DNA of 64,000 nucleotides from contig JAHRBC010000002.1 in NCBI GenBank assembly GCA_022702545.1, forward strand, positions 434,001 to 498,000, given 5' to 3'. The notes below the pieces were generated by a model. It saw only the letters and a program-made list of their open reading frames with translations, was not told where the DNA came from and did not search any database. The stretch is from Phycomyces nitens (taxonomy: Eukaryota; Mucoromycota; Mucoromycetes; Mucorales; Phycomycetaceae). Each line of letters opens with the position of its first letter. Position 1 is the first letter of the stretch. Shown here piece by piece: positions 60,666-64,000 of this stretch. The position numbers and the translations under genes are program-made.

Positions 60666-62850
60666 CTATGGGGCGTAGATGACACGGAGAGTGTTGGTGT
60701 TGCCCAAGCCGTTCTTCCATCCCTGGATGGCGACGATGGACTGACCGTGCTGTACCAAACTAAAGAAACAAAGTTTGTGTAAATAACATAATTTACACAA
60801 GCCTACTGCTAGAAACTTACCCATATTTGATAGCCTGCTCCATACCTAAAATAATTTTTTATAAAAAAACGCCAGAGATGATTAGTTTATAATGTTATAA
60901 AGAAGAAATAACCGATTCTTACCCCAAACAATACGGGCATCAACATCCTCCTGCCATGGTGCAGTCTCAGCAGGGCTGAGGTGAGAGAGGTTGCCGCCAA
61001 AGGGAGACAAAAAGTGAGATGCTGCTACAGGTGTGGCAGAGGCCTTCTTGTAGTGGAAGGGGAAACAACCGCGGTACAAATGGACCTGGCGGGCGGTCTG
61101 GGCGTTTCTGGTAATGACAATAATGGGGACAGAAGGGCGGTATTTTGAGACAAGACGGGCAGAGTCACCAGAGGTAGTGAGGACAATGATGGCACCGGCC
61201 TTTTGTTCGTGTGCGGCACTGACAGCAGCACATGCGACTGTCTCGGTGGTCTCGGTGGGCAAAGATGTGAGGGAGCGCAGCTCGTTAAAGTGGGCAGGGT
61301 AACAGACGACAGATTCGGCCAAAAGACAGATGTCATGCATTGTACGGACAGCCTCAACGGGATATTTACCCTTGGCAGTCTCTCCAGAAAGCATCACACA
61401 GTCAGCACCATCCAAAACAGCGTTTGCTACATCAGAAACCTCAGCACGAGTAGGTCTGGGGTTGTACTAAAAGGTTAAAACGGTAGTTTTAGTTTCAATG
61501 TGTAATAAGAATATCCCGACTTACTGTCATGGACTCCAGCATCTGTGTGGCACTGTGAACGGCAAATACGTCTTTATTAGAACATCCTGGGTATCTATAT
61601 CTTTTGACCAAACCACTTACCAGATGACGGGCTTTCCGGCCAAGTTACATTTGGCAATCATGGACTTTTGGGCGATAAAGACGCGCTCGAGAGGAATCTC
61701 GATACCCATATCCTAAAACAAATAAATCCAACACTTAATTGCTGAAAATATCCAATATTTTGTAGTTCCCAAAACTTACACCTCTGGCAACCATGATACC
61801 ATCTGCCTCGTGAAGGATATCGTCAAAGTTGGTTACACCCTGATGGTTCTCGATCTTGGCAATAACAAGAATGCGCTTGCCCTCCTCACCAAGAACCTCT
61901 CTGATATCCTTAACATCCTGGCCACGTCTGACAAACGAAGCAAACACGATATCGACCTTGTTCTTCACACCGAATTCCAAGTCAGCCTTGTCCTTCTCTG
62001 ACAAGGCAGGAAGATCAACATCAGTGTTGGGCAGGTTGACACCCTTGTGAGAGCAGAGTTTGCCGTTGTTAATTGCGCGGACACGGAGCGAGTCTTCTTC
62101 AATCTCCAAGACCTCAAAAGAAAGGACACCGTCATCAACATAGATGATTCTTCCGACCTCGATAACCTTTGGGAGATTCTTGTAGTCAATGTACATGACT
62201 TCTCCGTCACAGATATCTTGGTACTCCTCGTTGACACTAAAGGTCATTTCGTGACCAGCAGAGATGGGGACCTGGATTTAATCACGGATTTTGTTAGTCA
62301 AATGCGATCCAGATAATGGTATATTCCATATTACCTCTTCACCATCTCTCATGTTACCCGTACGGATTTCAGGACCCTTGTTGTCCAAAGCGATGGCGAC
62401 AGGGCGGCCGGGGTACACTATAGAGCATCTCCGATTAGTCTAGTTTTTGTGTTACAGAGAAAGACCAACATACATTCGAAACTGGTGCGAGTGTTATCAA
62501 TCACAGATTGATGGTACTGAAATATACGCGTTAGATAAGTAGACCTTTGTAAAGACGCGCTGACATCCAAGCACAAGATGCGAGATAGCTTGAGCCCCAT
62601 ACCTCATAGGAACCATGAGAAAAGTTCATGCGGACAACGTTGAGACCAGCATTGCGAAGCTCGGTAATCATTTCAACGCTGTTGGTGTTTGGGCCTGTTG
62701 GGACATATGAGAACGCTGTCTAGACAAATGCCGTAACGTACCAATGGTGCCAATAATGCTGGACTTTCTGCCGGCAGTGGGCTCGATATCGACATCCATC
62801 TCAGAGATCCACTGGACCTTGGAGGAAACTTCGGGAACGGCGCGAGTCAT
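60666..62850 (-). CDS. PYK1: Pyruvate kinase
   Basis: Ten exons: 62850-62742, 62694-62603, 62516-62474, 62417-62335, 62271-61780, 61712-61621, 61552-61525, 61466-60923, 60845-60821 and 60759-60666, giving 533 aa. It converts phosphoenolpyruvate and ADP to pyruvate and ATP, the last step of glycolysis in the cytosol. Motifs are in order: [56 protein letters not shown] (catalytic Lys), GIMVARGDMGIEIP, the signature CATQMLESM, and [17 protein letters not shown]. The C-terminal domain ends [10 protein letters not shown]. All introns are GT-AG, 47-77 nt. Third-position C/G bias is strong, as for a highly expressed gene. Exons of 28 and 25 nt are unusually small but are required by frame and family sequence. 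Confidence 0.97.
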
Positions 62851-64000
62851 GATATGTGTAGAGTAGGAGTAGAGGACAGAAAAAAAAAGACGATCCACTT
62901 TAAGTTGTTCATTGCAGAATACTTGTTATTTATATATTAAACGGCTGTAGAGTGTGTAACTGCTACTGTTTTGTGGACTCCTATTTAGGCATTCGGTGCA
63001 TAAACTATTGGGGCAAAGGTGTCAAAGTATTACAGGGTTCATCAAGATGTATTTTATGTAAAATGTCATTCGTTTTTTCTTAAATATGGTTATTCTGAAT
63101 CCATACAATAAGATTTGCAGCCGATTGACACCTGAAATAAGTGTTGAAAGATTAAAAAGATATATATTGAAATCAATTGCTTCGTTAAAGAGTACCCCGT
63201 CCATACTAAGCTTTTAGTCTTTTGAGTGCATAAAACCTTGTGTGTCCAGCTCATCCACGCTTTAGTTTTGCTTGGTGCTTTCGAGAGAAAACCTATTGTT
63301 ATGATCTTTTACCAACAGAAAATGAGCCATTGTCGGTATGCTGCTACATCTGGAAAGAACTATATGATAAGATAGGAAAACCATGGCACCATCTTGACGA
63401 GCCCAAGACACATGGTTTCCCAGGCATTTTGGCCCGATTAAAATGAAGCATACGATTTCTTGTTCTGTGTGTAAAGCGTGGGTATGTTTCCTGGTTCATT
63501 TCGTCCTACCATCACTGTCCCTAAATAGGAACCAGTATCAACAAGTCCCATAATATACGCTGATCTCAACTGATTGTGCCATTTTAATAAAACATCAAGG
63601 CTCCACACACAATGGTAATAACTGAATAAAAGGTCCCGGGCTATTCTTACTCACCATTTACTCAATTGTTCAAGCATCGAGTACAAGAATAGCACCTAGC
63701 ACCTAGCACTCTGCCTTGCGTTTCTCAACAGAGCACAAGCACTCTCACAATGAGCCACAAGACCTTTTTGCTTTTACTGCACAAATAACCCAAAGCCCTT
63801 TTTTGTAAATCAATCCCAATCAAAGTATGTAAATATCATATTTATTGGTGACCCGCGCCAAAAAGTTGGTTCTGCCATTAATATGTCCGGTGTTCTGTGT
63901 CCGATGTCCGATGTTCTGTATCAGATTTCCGACCCGTGCATCTATGCCGGACATGACCTTGTCCAAGCACGATAAATTTCCATAGAGCTACGCACAGTTT
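62851..64000. other. Terminal region, no confident gene
   Basis: The pyruvate kinase promoter lies at the left. A plus-strand frame at 63240-63446 (68 codons) has a fairly protein-like end (IWKELYDKIGKPWHHLDEPK), but I recognise no family and see no clear exon context; it could be an exon or relic. Short tandem motifs lie at 63691-63708 (AGCACCT units) and about 63885-63920 (TGTCCG/GTTCTGT units). Confidence 0.4.

Noticed and set aside
1..64000. CRISPR arrays, rRNA genes or prokaryotic operon features
   Set aside because: None seen; intron density and gene families are clearly nuclear eukaryotic.

Overview
This window is nuclear DNA from a filamentous fungus, most likely an early-diverging one (Mucoromycota, Mucorales-like); the lineage call is inference. 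The evidence is AT-rich intergenic DNA full of microsatellites, many short introns (about 42-125 nt) with CTAAT/CTAAC-like branch sites, fungal-type gene families (Kex2-processed aspartic proteases, an NPR/HAL-type kinase, SLA2), and genes common in animals and early fungi (Kv channel, BORCS5-like, RWDD1/GIR2). Gene models were built by hand from reading frame, splice sites and family motifs. For each model called complete, exon lengths sum to a whole number of codons.

Layout. 1-1.9 kb: a 5'-truncated unknown gene (+) and a small single-pass membrane protein (-). 4.3-9.9 kb: a tandem array of three secreted, probably GPI-anchored aspartic proteases (+) sharing one intron position. 10.5-13.9 kb: an acidic nuclear-looking protein (+), microsatellites, and a WWE-like protein (-). 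17.3-23.1 kb: a giant Sel1-repeat protein (-, about 1788 aa). 23.1-34.7 kb: a gene desert with a dead Tc1/mariner transposase, degenerate repeats, LTR-like repeats (two of them a large inverted pair) and a U6 snRNA gene. 34.7-41 kb: a cytochrome P450 (-) and a short-chain dehydrogenase (+). 41.1-45.4 kb: divergent DBR1 (-) and BORCS5-like (+). 46.4-48.3 kb: a voltage-gated K+ channel (+). 50.9-54 kb: a fungal Ser/Thr kinase (-) and ribosomal protein L9/uL6 (+). 54.3-60.2 kb: divergent GIR2/RWDD1 (-) and SLA2 (+). 60.7-62.9 kb: pyruvate kinase (-). The last 1.1 kb has no confident gene.

Functionally the window mixes housekeeping genes (RNA processing: U6 and DBR1; translation: L9 and GIR2; glycolysis: pyruvate kinase; endocytosis: SLA2; lysosome positioning: BORCS5-like) with accessory genes (proteases, P450, SDR). 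They do not form one pathway. The most unusual signals are a high share of GC-AG introns (5 of about 78), start codons isolated on 3-7 nt coding exons, a K+ channel intron whose donor reads GA instead of GT, and the inverted LTR-like repeat. I found no CRISPR, rRNA or convincing tRNA gene.
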